64,000 nucleotides of DNA from Leptospira sp. WS58.C1 (GCF_040833995.1 NZ_CP162137.1:2156501-2220500); one strand, 5' to 3'. Counted from the stretch's first letter, positions 9,324 through 18,095 are shown. Translations and numbers: made by a program. The notes: a model not told the origin generated them from the letters alone.

Positions 9324-10817
9324 CTATTTCCCCCAGACCCTTCTAAACAGATCCGATTCTAATAGATTTTTCGGATCTAGTTTCTTCTTCATAGCTCTGA
9401 ATTTTTCCAAGTTCTGCTTCGGCATAGATCTTCTGTAAACCTCAGGACGAAGGGTACTATCTTTTGCAAAATAGAATCTTCCTCCGTTCTTTACGACAAT
9501 CTCATCCATTTCTTTGGCAAGTTCCCAAAGTTTAGCCTTATTTCTTTTGGTAACGGGAAAGTCCATGGCCATGGAATAACCGTCTACCGCATGAGTGAGC
9601 AAAAACTTATCCGGTCTATGCTTCTTAAATACCGCAAGCCAGTTAATGATCCCTCTTTTTTGACAAAGACTTAGGATCTCTTCGAATCCTTTGACTGCAT
9701 TCTCTTTTGGAATAAAACTTTGGTATTGGATCATAGCGCCAGGTTTGTACATAAATTTCCAATTCGGCACATAGTCCAAAAGAAAAGCATACTCCGCATG
9801 CCCCTGCTGATACGGTTTATTATTATTTAAAAATCCGGAGATCCATTTTCCGAAGTTCACGAATCTCATTCCAAAATTATTGCTGAATGGATACATGAAT
9901 AACCACATCCAAGACTTAGGAATGATCCCGAGGAATGTGCTTGGAAGGATTTGGTTTTCCAATTTGCAATTTTCCGGGAAATCAGGATCTTCTCCCGCTT
10001 TTAAGTGAACTGCTTTGTGAATCTGACCGCGGCCTAAACTTTTTCCGGAAGCGAATGAATCCACCCAACCTACGAGATAATCGGATTGTTTGTATTCTTT
10101 TTCGAAATAATCGTACATCTCTTGTAGGTTTGCGGTATTCACCGGCCAAACCTTCATCTTACCTGAATAGATCTTTTTAAGTTTGATAGTGACTGTTAGA
10201 AATGCTCCGAGCATTCCGAAACCGGAGATCGCGGAATAAAACAGATCCGAATTCTTTTTAGGAGAACAAACGGATTCTTTTCCGTCGGGACTTAAAAAAG
10301 TAAATTCTTGGATATGATCTCCGATCGGTCCGACAGCAAAATTATTCTTTCCATGAATATTCATGGAAAGGGCTCCACCTAATGTAGGGAACATTGTTCC
10401 ACTTACGACAGGCGGCCAAAATCCTCTTTCGATACCGAATTCCCAAAGTTGTTTGATAGTAACTCCGGACTCCGCCACCAAAATGCCGGTTTTAGGATCG
10501 AAGGATAAGATCTTATTAAAGTTACGGATATCTACTACGATCCCTTTTTCGTTCGTCGCGGCGTCTCCGTAACTACAACCACCACCCCTAAACGCGACTT
10601 TTGTATTCGTATCTCTTGCATAAGAGAATAGATCCTTGAAGTCTTGTATGGAACTAGGTAAAAATACCTTACTACTGGAGAAATGATTCATTCCCCAAGC
10701 TTCCACCTTTTGGACAGGACTTAAACGGGATTCGAATTCTTTCGGATCGAAACCCGCTTTTTTCGTTTTAGGGGACGCACTTTTTTTAACGGTCTTTTTT
10801 TTGGAGGCGGTTGCCAT
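9324..10817 (-). CDS. dprE1: DprE1-like FAD-dependent decaprenylphosphoryl-ribose 2'-oxidase
   Basis: Vanillyl-alcohol-oxidase-type flavoenzyme. DprE1 oxidises decaprenylphosphoryl-ribose at C2', and DprE2 then reduces it to the arabinose epimer. The FAD domain has [10 protein letters not shown] and the NIHGKNN loop carrying the His and Lys equivalent to mycobacterial His132 and Lys134. LAVFKKH and YFAKDST align with the substrate-site Lys367 and Lys418. The residue aligned with Cys387 (target of covalent benzothiazinones) is Ala, in [10 protein letters not shown] Lys/Ala-rich leader of about 20 residues precedes the domain. GGTGA lies six bases before ATG. It follows dprE2 by 17 bases. Confidence 0.82.
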   Translation of the reverse strand: MATASKKKTVKKSASPKTKKAGFDPKEFESRLSPVQKVEAWGMNHFSSSKVFLPSSIQDFKDLFSYARDTNTKVAFRGGGCSYGDAATNEKGIVVDIRNFNKILSFDPKTGILVAESGVTIKQLWEFGIERGFWPPVVSGTMFPTLGGALSMNIHGKNNFAVGPIGDHIQEFTFLSPDGKESVCSPKKNSDLFYSAISGFGMLGAFLTVTIKLKKIYSGKMKVWPVNTANLQEMYDYFEKEYKQSDYLVGWVDSFASGKSLGRGQIHKAVHLKAGEDPDFPENCKLENQILPSTFLGIIPKSWMWLFMYPFSNNFGMRFVNFGKWISGFLNNNKPYQQGHAEYAFLLDYVPNWKFMYKPGAMIQYQSFIPKENAVKGFEEILSLCQKRGIINWLAVFKKHRPDKFLLTHAVDGYSMAMDFPVTKRNKAKLWELAKEMDEIVVKNGGRFYFAKDSTLRPEVYRRSMPKQNLEKFRAMKKKLDPKNLLESDLFRRVWGK

Positions 10818-10834
10818 TGTAGATCACCTTTTCC

Positions 10835-11563
10835 TTAAACGGAAAGTCTTCTGAAAATAAAAGAAGGGATGAGTCGAATGATCAAAGAGACCAAGGCCCA
10901 ACGAGCTGGAACATAAAAATTCTCTTTACCTGCATTTACTTTTTCTAATATAACTTGAGCGGCTTCCTTGGCTGTGATGAGCCACAGAAGCCCGGACAAA
11001 CCTTCCGTCATCGGAGTTTGGATCATGCCCGGTTTTACGGTAACTACTTGGATCCCTTTTACCGCTAAACGATTTCGTAAAGCCTCTAAGTAAGTGGACA
11101 TTCCGGCTTTGGATGCGTTGTAAACAGGATTTCCCCTACGGCCTCTATCACCTGCGATGGAAGAGATACCTATAATTTTGCCCGCCTTCTTCTCTTGGAA
11201 ATAAGTAGCGGCAGAGTCCAACCAAGCCACACAACCTAGAAGATTCACTTCCAACATTTCCAGGTCTTTTTCGACAGGAAACTCGTCCGCGCCAACTCTA
11301 TGCATCACACCGGATGCGTAATAAATTTCGTCCAAGCCGCCTAAAACTTTTACGGCCTTTGCAAATTCTACCGGGACCTTGGAATATTCCGTAACGTCAT
11401 GTTTAACGAATAAATTCTTAGCTTTGGAGGAGGAAGGGAGTTTTTTCAGCTCCTTCTCTCTTCTTGCAAAAGCCGCGACTTGATGTCCTTGTTCGATCAA
11501 TTGAGATGCAATTTCTTTTCCGATACCGCTAGATGCGCCTACTACGATGATCTTTTTAGCCAT
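10835..11563 (-). CDS. dprE2: DprE2-like short-chain dehydrogenase
   Basis: NAD(P)H-dependent reductase of the short-chain family, predicted to reduce the 2'-keto intermediate made by the neighbouring DprE1-like enzyme. The Rossmann motif is [10 protein letters not shown] at the N-terminus. The catalytic Ser is in [12 protein letters not shown], and the Tyr-Lys pair in YNASKAGM. The C-terminus has hydrophobic residues that could contact membrane, as in DprE2. The ATG at 11563 is chosen because AAAGG stands eight bases upstream and the Rossmann strand follows at once; an upstream in-frame start would add 35 non-conserved residues. Role assigned mainly from pairing. Confidence 0.78.
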   Translation of the reverse strand: MAKKIIVVGASSGIGKEIASQLIEQGHQVAAFARREKELKKLPSSSKAKNLFVKHDVTEYSKVPVEFAKAVKVLGGLDEIYYASGVMHRVGADEFPVEKDLEMLEVNLLGCVAWLDSAATYFQEKKAGKIIGISSIAGDRGRRGNPVYNASKAGMSTYLEALRNRLAVKGIQVVTVKPGMIQTPMTEGLSGLLWLITAKEAAQVILEKVNAGKENFYVPARWALVSLIIRLIPSFIFRRLSV

Positions 11564-11733
11564 ACCAACCTTTCTGGGACGTACGGCCGTTATGACAAGT
11601 CTGATTTGGGGGGTTTGGAGAGAATCCCGGGGTGGAAATCCCGATCTAAAAATTAGTCTTTTTCTCAACTGGTTTAACGTTCGAAAAAGTATTTCTCCGA
11701 GCCCTTTCCAATTTTGTAGGATTTCTAAAATTT

Positions 11734-11845
11734 CACGCAGAGGCGCAAAGACGCTAAGGGATGTATAGGAGTTCCTACAAACATAAATTCTCTGAGGCTC
11801 CGCGACTCTGTGCGAAAATACTTCGTGTCTCTTTCCATCTCCTTG
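11734..11845. repeat. Dispersed CACGCAGAG-type repeat with GTAGGAGTTCC word
   Basis: Intergenic tract with GCAGAGGCGCAAAGACGC at the left, a near-palindromic TAGGAGTTCCTA word (11766-11777), and reverse-complement words (CTGAGGCTCCGCGACTCTGTGCG) at the right. Same family as the tracts at 9119 and 42431. It fills the space between the dprE2-like and bpt genes. Confidence 0.65.
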
Positions 11846-11865
11846 CGAAAGTTGCTCTCACATTT

Positions 11866-12657
11866 TCATCGGACCAGATCTCCGTTGGGACCATTCTCCG
11901 AAATATAATCCGATAGAAAGGCTCCGCTCTCTTTCCAGACTCCGGAACTACGATCTAAAATTTCGGAAGGTTTCCAATTCTTTTTATAATCCATCTTAGG
12001 ATGTCCCGGAAGGAAAAGACCCAATTGAAATTCTTTAAAACTATTTTCCTTGGCCCAAAGAATGGAAGAAAGGATGAGGAAATTTCCCAAACTCCTTTTC
12101 CTTTCTTCCGGATCAAAAACGGAATACACGGCGGACACGGTTTCAAGTCCCAGATCCAATAATATCCAGCCTAAAAGTACATCGTTTTTATAAAGTAGAA
12201 GTTCCCTAGAATGCAGAGAACCCTCATACATCTGAAATCTCATGTTCTCCAAAATTTCAGATTCGGATTCGCCATAACTTCCCTCGTGACGTGACCTTTG
12301 GTACTTCACGTATAAATTCTTTTTTTCATCATTGATAAGAGGAGGAGAAATTTGCAAGGTCAGATCCTGATTCTTTTTGATGATCCTTTTATGATTTGAA
12401 GAAGGAAAAAAATCGGATAACATGACCCGATAGCTCAGGCAATGAGAACATACGGAACAATTCGTCCGATAAAAGAAATTACCGGACCTTCGGAAACCGA
12501 AACGAAAAAGATCGTCTAAAATTTCAGGAGGTATTTTTTCCTTATAAAAGAAACCTTTCACCTTGGAATTTCGATCCGGGTAATAAGCACATTCCGACTC
12601 GGGAGTTTCCGGAAGAGAATTTAGGAAGGTAAAATAATCCAGCCTCATCTTTGCCAT
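11866..12657 (-). CDS. bpt: Aminoacyl-tRNA-protein transferase (Bpt/ATE family)
   Basis: Transfers leucine (bacterial Bpt) or arginine (ATE) from tRNA to the N-terminus of proteins with acidic N-terminal residues, marking them for ClpAP-type degradation. The N-terminal ATE domain shows SECAYYPD, FGFRRSGNFFYRTNC and a Cys pair (CSVCSHC). The C-terminal GNAT-like domain has VKYQRSRHEG and LGWILLDLG. At 263 residues it matches bacterial members. The donor amino acid cannot be read from sequence; bacterial homologues are leucyl-transferases. It is divergent from the small membrane-protein gene. Confidence 0.85.
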   Translation of the reverse strand: MAKMRLDYFTFLNSLPETPESECAYYPDRNSKVKGFFYKEKIPPEILDDLFRFGFRRSGNFFYRTNCSVCSHCLSYRVMLSDFFPSSNHKRIIKKNQDLTLQISPPLINDEKKNLYVKYQRSRHEGSYGESESEILENMRFQMYEGSLHSRELLLYKNDVLLGWILLDLGLETVSAVYSVFDPEERKRSLGNFLILSSILWAKENSFKEFQLGLFLPGHPKMDYKKNWKPSEILDRSSGVWKESGAFLSDYISENGPNGDLVR

Positions 12658-12713
12658 GGTAGGTATCCATTTTTACATTGCCAAACCAAAGCCTTCGAAG
12701 GATAGGACTATTG

Positions 12714-13025
12714 ATGGTATTTGGTTTAATGATGGATCATCCGGCACGTTGGAACGCATATAGATTGGCTTTTGGATTCACGATCCTTAGCTATCTTTTT
12801 TATTTTTTATCCCTTCCTTTCGTTCTGTTCGCCTTATTAGCAGCCGGACTTTTCTGTCTGATCGGAGGGCTTTTTTTCCCTCACACGTTCGATCATTTGT
12901 TTCGAACTTGCCAATCATTGATTTTAGGAACACTTTCCCTTTTTCTTTCCATACTCATCCTGATCGGATATCTAATTTTCTGGAGACCATTCCTATTCGT
13001 TTTCGGATCTAAAGACCGAGAATAA
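12714..13025 (+). CDS. Small three-helix membrane protein of unknown function
   Basis: 103 residues from the ATG at 12714, which has AAGGATAGG close upstream; an in-frame ATG at 12678 lacks such a site. After MDHPARWNAYRL there are two nearly fused hydrophobic segments, then FPHTFDHLFR and one more long segment, ending WRPFLFVFGSKDRE. The charge pattern suggests an inner-membrane hairpin. It ends four bases before the RNase HI gene and is probably cotranscribed. No family recognised with confidence. Confidence 0.7.
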   Translation: MVFGLMMDHPARWNAYRLAFGFTILSYLFYFLSLPFVLFALLAAGLFCLIGGLFFPHTFDHLFRTCQSLILGTLSLFLSILILIGYLIFWRPFLFVFGSKDRE

Positions 13026-13029
13026 ACCA

Positions 13030-13425
13030 GTGAAAAAGTTTAAAATATACTGTGACGGCGCTTCTAAAGGAAATCCGGGGCCTTCTTCCATTGGGGTTGC
13101 CGTTTACGTAGGAGAGGACGAGGTCCATTCTATTTCCAGCAGGATCTCCGACGGAACCAATAATATGGCGGAATGGGCGGCTTTAGAAGCAGGAATAGAA
13201 TATTGTCTCTCCCAAAAAGCAAGCGAAGTTACCGCTTATCTGGATTCCGAGCTGGTAGTAAAACAATTCAAGGGAGAGTACAAGGTCAAATCCCCTCACC
13301 TCCAAGTTGCAAAGGAAAAGGTCAAAGGTCTCACTTCCAAATTAAAACTTTTTTCCATCCATCATGTTCCCAGAGAGAAAAACAAGCGGGCAGATAAACT
13401 GGCCAACCTAGCTTTTGAAGCTTAA
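13030..13425 (+). CDS. rnhA: Ribonuclease HI-family protein
   Basis: Cleaves the RNA strand of RNA-DNA hybrids. The acidic metal-binding residues are visible: Asp in YCDGASKGNPGP, Glu in NNMAEWAAL, Asp in AYLDSELVV, and Asp in KRADKLANLA. At 131 residues it lacks the basic protrusion region of E. coli RNase HI and fits the short type found in many Gram-positives and archaea. It starts with GTG four bases after the preceding stop, which suggests translational coupling. Cytoplasmic. Confidence 0.88.
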   Translation: MKKFKIYCDGASKGNPGPSSIGVAVYVGEDEVHSISSRISDGTNNMAEWAALEAGIEYCLSQKASEVTAYLDSELVVKQFKGEYKVKSPHLQVAKEKVKGLTSKLKLFSIHHVPREKNKRADKLANLAFEA

Positions 13426-13429
13426 ATTT

Positions 13430-13592
13430 TCGGGCGGCTCTTCGCTCCGCTCAGACCGGGCTACTGCGGGCTCCGCTATCGCTCCGGTCCTTCGGACTTC
13501 CCCTTCGTATCCCTGCCGCGGTTTACTTACACTGAGGCGCAAAGACGCGGAGAATTATGAAATGAAAATACTTGGCGGTCTTTGCGACTTAG
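13430..13592. repeat. GC-rich extragenic palindromes followed by a CAAAGACGCGGAG repeat
   Basis: Unlike the AT-richer surroundings, 13430-13508 is GC-rich and made of short inverted words (CGCTCCGCT, GCTCCGCTATCGCTCC, GGTCCTTCGGACTTCC). Then 13533-13592 has GAGGCGCAAAGACGCGGAG answered by GCGGTCTTTGCGACTT. This resembles extragenic repeats scattered in many bacterial genomes. Short frames across it are not credible genes. Confidence 0.6.
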
Positions 13593-13640
13593 CTTGAAAA
13601 AAGCTTTTCCCGTTGGAATTCCTCCCGAAAAATTTGATGC

Positions 13641-13985
13641 ATGGGCCGTAAAAAAATCCTAATCCTGATCCTTCTTCTTTTTATCCAAACCTGCAAGGCC
13701 GGTATCCTAGACAAAATGAAAGATCTGAAAAAAGAAGGAAAGTATTTGGATCTTGCGATCCTTTGCAATGAACATAAGGACGAAGAATATAAAGAGATCT
13801 GCAATTCTGCCTGGGATGAAACGGGAAAAAGGATCGACCAGATCCTTTCCCAACAAGCGGATCTTCCTTTTTTACGAGTTTCCGTGGACGAAAAAACCAA
13901 AAAGCAAATAGAAGAAATTTTTTCCAAAAACCCCGCACTGAAAGACCGTTACCTACCGATTTGGAAAAAGATCGTCCAGGAATGA
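13641..13985 (+). CDS. Small putative lipoprotein
   Basis: 114 residues with a basic start (MGRKK), a hydrophobic segment and LFIQTCKA, a loose spirochaetal lipobox with Cys at 18. The mature part is highly charged and probably helical, with two further cysteines (ILCNEH and KEICNSA) that could form a disulfide. Predicted to be anchored in the envelope; function unknown. The stop overlaps the cca start as ATGA, so the pair is translationally coupled. Confidence 0.65.
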   Translation: MGRKKILILILLLFIQTCKAGILDKMKDLKKEGKYLDLAILCNEHKDEEYKEICNSAWDETGKRIDQILSQQADLPFLRVSVDEKTKKQIEEIFSKNPALKDRYLPIWKKIVQE

Positions 13986-15277
13986 TGAGCCCCGATCCGA
14001 GCCAACTCATCTCGCAAATCCCTTCTCCTTTTTTAGAGGACTTATTAGAGATCAGCTCTTCCATCCGAAATTACGGAGGGGAAGCATATCTAGTCGGAGG
14101 AAGTGTCCGAGATCTGGTTTTAAATAAAATCCCTCATGAGTACGATCTTGCGGTTTCCATTCATCCGGAAGAAATTCTGAAGATCTTCAAAAGAACCGTT
14201 CCTACCGGAATCAAACACGGTACCATAACGATATTATTCCATGACAGATCCTATGAATTGACCACATTCAGAAAAGACGAAGACTATATAGACGGAAGAA
14301 GACCGGAAACAGTACAATTCGGGGTCAGTCTAAGCGAAGATCTAAATAGAAGGGATTTTACAATGAACGCACTTGCCCTGGACCTTCGGCAAAAGATCTT
14401 AGTAGACGAACATTCGGGAATAGAAGACATTCAAAATTCTTTAATTCGGACCATAGGAAACCCTGTCTCCAGATTTACCGAAGATGGGCTTAGACCTGTT
14501 CGAGCCATTCGATTTGTTTCCACACTCGGATTTAAGATCCATCCGGATACCGAAGAAGCGATCGAAACATGTAGATCCGTCACGGCAAAAGTTTCTCCGG
14601 AAAGAATACATGACGAATTTTTAAAAATACTTAGAAGTAAAAATCCGATCGAAGGTTTTGATTTATTAAAAAAACATAAAACTCTGGAATTATTCACCAA
14701 AACAAAATTGTATTCCGGAGATTGGGACGAACGTAAAATCGGATTTTCCAAACTTCTCCAAACCTCTGAACGATCCAAATTGGCCTATTTTTTGCTTTCC
14801 TGTTTTTCCGAACAAAGCTGGCTTGTTGACTCGAGTGTTTTCTTTAAAGAACTGAAATTCTCCAACCAACGAACCAAGGATTCTCAGTTTCTCTTAAAAA
14901 CTCTATACTCTCTCTTCCAACTAAAAGAAAAATTACGATCTCCTTCAGGGCTTCGTAGCCATCTACTACATCCGGTCGCACAATATGCGGGAAAAAAAGA
15001 ACTTTTGAACTGGTGCTCTGAACTTTCTCTTCTTTGGTCCGCCGCTCTAAATGAAGATGCATTCTGGTTCGAAAGTGCGGAAGAAGAATCCAAAAAGAAC
15101 CCTCCGCTTCTTCTCTCCGACCTGGTCATTGACGGTCACCTGATCCGGGAAAAATTTCCCGAACTACCGGCTCCGAAATTGGGGGAGGCTTTACGTTCTT
15201 CCTTACTGTCCGTGCTCCAAGACCCAAATCTAAATTCAGCGGACTATCTTCTGGATCAGATCCGGAAATCTTTGTAA
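13982..15277 (+). CDS. cca: CCA tRNA nucleotidyltransferase / poly(A) polymerase family
   Basis: Class II nucleotidyltransferase that adds or repairs the 3' CCA of tRNAs. The head domain has YLVGGSVRDLVLNK, the metal-binding Asp pair in EYDLAVSI, GTITILF, and RRDFTMNALALDL (motif B). RPVRAIRF marks the RNA-binding end of the head. The C-terminal half is helical, with no HD domain motif evident. The ATG at 13982 overlaps the previous stop; an earlier in-frame ATG at 13961 would add seven residues. CCA-adding versus poly(A) specificity cannot be fixed by eye. Confidence 0.88.
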   Translation: MMSPDPSQLISQIPSPFLEDLLEISSSIRNYGGEAYLVGGSVRDLVLNKIPHEYDLAVSIHPEEILKIFKRTVPTGIKHGTITILFHDRSYELTTFRKDEDYIDGRRPETVQFGVSLSEDLNRRDFTMNALALDLRQKILVDEHSGIEDIQNSLIRTIGNPVSRFTEDGLRPVRAIRFVSTLGFKIHPDTEEAIETCRSVTAKVSPERIHDEFLKILRSKNPIEGFDLLKKHKTLELFTKTKLYSGDWDERKIGFSKLLQTSERSKLAYFLLSCFSEQSWLVDSSVFFKELKFSNQRTKDSQFLLKTLYSLFQLKEKLRSPSGLRSHLLHPVAQYAGKKELLNWCSELSLLWSAALNEDAFWFESAEEESKKNPPLLLSDLVIDGHLIREKFPELPAPKLGEALRSSLLSVLQDPNLNSADYLLDQIRKSL

Positions 15278-15532
15278 ACTAGAGTGATCACCGAAAGGAA
15301 AACCGTCGAAGTTACTACAAATTCTTTCTTCATTTCCAGCTCTGGTCTCCAGTTTCGCCAAAACATCCATTCCTCTGTTTATTCCCCCAGCAAATTCGAT
15401 TTTGCTCATTTTTTAAGCATATTGCGCGTCTATGAAATTTAGCCCGAAAAGATTATAAATTATAAGCATCAAATATCCGATTTAGAATCGTTTTTAAGCC
15501 AGATTTAGTCTCTTTGCCTATTTTTATCGTGT

Positions 15533-15548
15533 TGGCACGCTAGTTGCA
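15533..15548 (+). promoter_or_regulatory. Sigma-54 (-24/-12) promoter of the porin gene
   Basis: TGGCACG, four bases, then TTGCA: the invariant GG (15534-15535) and GC (15546-15547) are exactly ten bases apart. Transcription would start near 15560, leaving a leader of less than 20 bases before the ATG at 15577. A perfect inverted repeat CGATT-TAG-AATCG at 15478-15490 is a possible activator or regulator site. Confidence 0.85.
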
Positions 15549-15576
15549 TAAATGGAGGCATAGGAGATTTAGGAGA

Positions 15577-17172
15577 ATGATGAGAAAAAAAACAATTAGT
15601 CTCATTGCTTCCTTGGTTTTACTATCTTCTTCGTCCATTTTTGCCCAAGCGAAGAAAGATGAAAAACCAGCCGCCGCACCAGCTTCACCGCCGGTCGAGG
15701 AAAGCAAAGCATGGTACGACAAGATCAACCTTTCCGGATTTGTCGATGTTTACTATCAATATGTAAACAACAACAAACAAGGCTCGGATGTGGACGTCAG
15801 CCGTACCTTCGAAACTTATAACAAGCAGTTCGCAGTGAACTCTGTCGAGTTGGATGTTGAAAAGGTTGCCGAGAAATCAAGTCCCTGGGGATTCAGGATC
15901 GACTTTATGAACGGTCAAAACGCGATGTTCCAAGAACGTCCTTTCTATACGACAAACGGAATTTATAATATGAACCTGTTGCAACAGGCATATGTATCTT
16001 TCTTTTTTCCAGTATTAAAAGGTCTGACCGTAGACGTCGGTAAGATGGCTACACATATCGGCTACGAAGTATTGGAATCGAAAGATAACATGAACTATAC
16101 CATCGGGTATATCTTCTTCAATACCGTTCCGTTTATCCATACCGGTGCAAGAGCTAGCTTAGCGATCAACGATCGTTTGAATGCAGGGTTCTATTTGTAC
16201 AACAGTGCGCAAGGAACAGGATTCACTGCTAATGGTGACCAATTCGGTTACAGCGGGATCACTCCTTATGGAGATCCGGCAACCGGTTCAAGCTTAACGA
16301 ATACCGCTGTTCACCCTTACTCCGACGGAAGAAGGGAACAAAAGGCAGTAGGTACTCAATTAAAAGCTACCGTTATTGAAGATAAGTTCAATATCGTGTG
16401 GAACACATTGTATGGAAACGACAACACTGTAGGAAGACCGACAAACGGTCAGTTGTACTCCTGTAATCTTGCCGGGGTGACTACTTGCAGCGTTCCTTCC
16501 GACGGAAAAATTGACTACTGGTTCGTAAACAACTTAATCCTTTCTGCTACTCCGACTGATAAACTGACGATCAATTTCGACTGGACTTACGGAGAAAGAG
16601 GCGGTCAATCGAATACAGCTGCTTTCGGATGGGATTTGACAGGAACAGATGTTTCCGGATATCCTTACGGAAGACCAGACAAAATTAAGCAGGTATACAA
16701 CACCTTCGGTCTTTGGATTAAATATGCTTTCACCGAAACCTTCGCATTGGCATTCCGTGCGGAAAGAATCGATGACAGTAAATACGGCGGACCTCTCGTC
16801 GTAAACGCACCGAACACTTTCGTATCCCCTTACGTAAATTACGGTGCATCGGATTGGAAAGCTCCGATCGTTCAGGATATCCTGACTAACGGTTTCAATC
16901 CGGCTAGCGCTGAGCATGTTGCCGCAGTAGCAAGCCTTACCCGTGCTGACCTCCTATATGCCGATATCAGCGGACAAAGAGCATCCGCGGCGGGATATGG
17001 TATGTTAAGAACATACACTATCACTCCAACCTACACTTGGTCTGAAAACGTAATTGTTAAATTGGACTTAAGAAGGGACGAGGGTCCAGGAAAACAATTT
17101 ATCGATCGTAACGGAAATCCAACAGAAGGCCAATTTGGTGCGACTCTTGGTATCGTAGCGAAATTCGATTAA
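15577..17172 (+). CDS. Outer-membrane beta-barrel porin (OmpL-like, BBP2-type)
   Basis: 531 residues with a signal peptide (basic MMRKK, hydrophobic core, cleavage near IFAQA), then an Ala/Pro/Lys linker and repeated amphipathic strands (LSGFVDVYYQYV, LTVDVGKMATHIGYEVL, LTINFDWTYG). It ends GIVAKFD, near the aromatic end typical of barrels. Similar to the putative beta-barrel porin-2 family of small-solute channels; substrate unknown. The start is ATG 15577 or 15580, since TAGGAG (15561) and AGGAG (15571) lie just upstream; the TTG further upstream falls inside the promoter. Sigma-54 control suggests nutrient-responsive uptake. Confidence 0.75.
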   Translation: MMRKKTISLIASLVLLSSSSIFAQAKKDEKPAAAPASPPVEESKAWYDKINLSGFVDVYYQYVNNNKQGSDVDVSRTFETYNKQFAVNSVELDVEKVAEKSSPWGFRIDFMNGQNAMFQERPFYTTNGIYNMNLLQQAYVSFFFPVLKGLTVDVGKMATHIGYEVLESKDNMNYTIGYIFFNTVPFIHTGARASLAINDRLNAGFYLYNSAQGTGFTANGDQFGYSGITPYGDPATGSSLTNTAVHPYSDGRREQKAVGTQLKATVIEDKFNIVWNTLYGNDNTVGRPTNGQLYSCNLAGVTTCSVPSDGKIDYWFVNNLILSATPTDKLTINFDWTYGERGGQSNTAAFGWDLTGTDVSGYPYGRPDKIKQVYNTFGLWIKYAFTETFALAFRAERIDDSKYGGPLVVNAPNTFVSPYVNYGASDWKAPIVQDILTNGFNPASAEHVAAVASLTRADLLYADISGQRASAAGYGMLRTYTITPTYTWSENVIVKLDLRRDEGPGKQFIDRNGNPTEGQFGATLGIVAKFD

Positions 17173-17183
17173 TAGAATTCTTG

Positions 17184-17257
17184 CGACTAACTTACTTACG
17201 ACCTAAGTTAGTCGAAGTTGAAAGGTCTGTTAGAAAATTTCTAACAGACCTTTTTTT
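17184..17257 (+). terminator. Double hairpin terminator after the porin
   Basis: First hairpin CGACTAACTTA/TAAGTTAGTCG (17184-17214, 9-base loop). Then a 14-bp stem AGGTCTGTTAGAAA/TTTCTAACAGACCT (17223-17251) runs straight into seven T residues. This is a classic intrinsic terminator; the second stem may also serve the minus strand. Confidence 0.88.
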
Positions 17258-17287
17258 ATTTGTATATGATCCTGAATTTTGATTACT

Positions 17288-17761
17288 TTAATTGGTAGGT
17301 TTATTAGGGGCTTTATGATTGACTTTTTGGACGATCCCCTTTTGGAATCTGATCCGGATCTCTTTGTCAGGAGCGTAACCTAACTCGTAAACTGAAACTG
17401 GTCTCCGATAAATCCAATCCTCATGAACGTTATTCACATATTGGATCTCATCCGGCTCTCCGATTAGATGTTTTACGAATAGTTTATTCTTAAATTGTAT
17501 CCTATCCTTCAAATCCTGTCGGATCTGTAATTTACTCCTTTCTTCTTCACTCAATTCGGGGTATTGACTTTCAGACGCCTTAGCTTTAACTGCATCTTTA
17601 GAAACGAACTCTTTACATTTTACTTCGTCGGAAAAGGTAGTCATACAATCCGAGTATAGCTGCTCGGGCGTTTTCACATCCCACCCGTATTTCATCTGCA
17701 TACATGCGGAAAAAAGAGTGAGGGGAAGGAGATATAAAATGGCGGTTTTATGGGGCTTCAT
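17288..17761 (-). CDS. Putative lipoprotein of unknown function
   Basis: From the ATG at 17761 the protein is 157 residues: a basic start (MKPHK), a hydrophobic segment and LFSAC, a good spirochaetal lipobox. The mature part carries three more cysteines (one in SDCM, one in VKCKEF) and a helical, charged centre, then a beta-rich end (DEIQYVNNVHEDWIYRRP, IRIRFQKGIVQKV) that looks like a small beta-hairpin domain such as SmpA/OmlA folds. An upstream in-frame ATG would put 21 residues before the signal sequence and is rejected. Located in the envelope. Confidence 0.65.
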   Translation of the reverse strand: MKPHKTAILYLLPLTLFSACMQMKYGWDVKTPEQLYSDCMTTFSDEVKCKEFVSKDAVKAKASESQYPELSEEERSKLQIRQDLKDRIQFKNKLFVKHLIGEPDEIQYVNNVHEDWIYRRPVSVYELGYAPDKEIRIRFQKGIVQKVNHKAPNKPTN

Positions 17762-17951
17762 ACTTTTTATGACCTTATTACTTTCTGGTATGTTCCTTTT
17801 TATAAATTTCAGCCAGAAATTCAACCGGATCTTATATTTCAGGAAATGTTTATTGTTAAACGGAATATTTTGCGGAAATCCAGTCTAGGACGATTACAAC
17901 GATAAAATTTTACTCTTCGGATAACCCATCATCAAAAATAATACAAGTATC

Positions 17952-18095
17952 TTAGAAATCCAGATCGGATTGTCCCGACATGGCAACCAATTGCCTTCTC
18001 AAAGAATGAGGAAGGACATTCCAGCAAGATCTGAAAGTCTTTTTCCAAAAGCCGCCGTCTGCTTTTTTCAGTTTTGCCTTTAAGTGCTCGCTCAT
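17952..18095 (-). CDS. Small basic protein, 47 residues
   Basis: A short ATG-TAA frame with a strong ribosome site (AGAGGG, seven bases before ATG). The product begins MSEHLKAKLKKADGGFWKKT, is basic in its first half, has RSCWNVLPHSLRRQL in the middle and ends DLDF. Codon choice is in keeping with neighbours. It lies alone in a 470-base interval, so it would be a separate small gene. Function unknown; amphipathic helix possible. Confidence 0.55.
   Translation of the reverse strand: MSEHLKAKLKKADGGFWKKTFRSCWNVLPHSLRRQLVAMSGQSDLDF

Noticed and set aside
13415..13597. 60-residue frame across the GC-rich palindromes after rnhA
   Set aside because: Covers repeat sequence only and overlaps the rnhA stop.
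17825..17951. RNA gene upstream of the lipoprotein at 17288
   Set aside because: AT-rich with no clear stem or terminator; nothing supportable.
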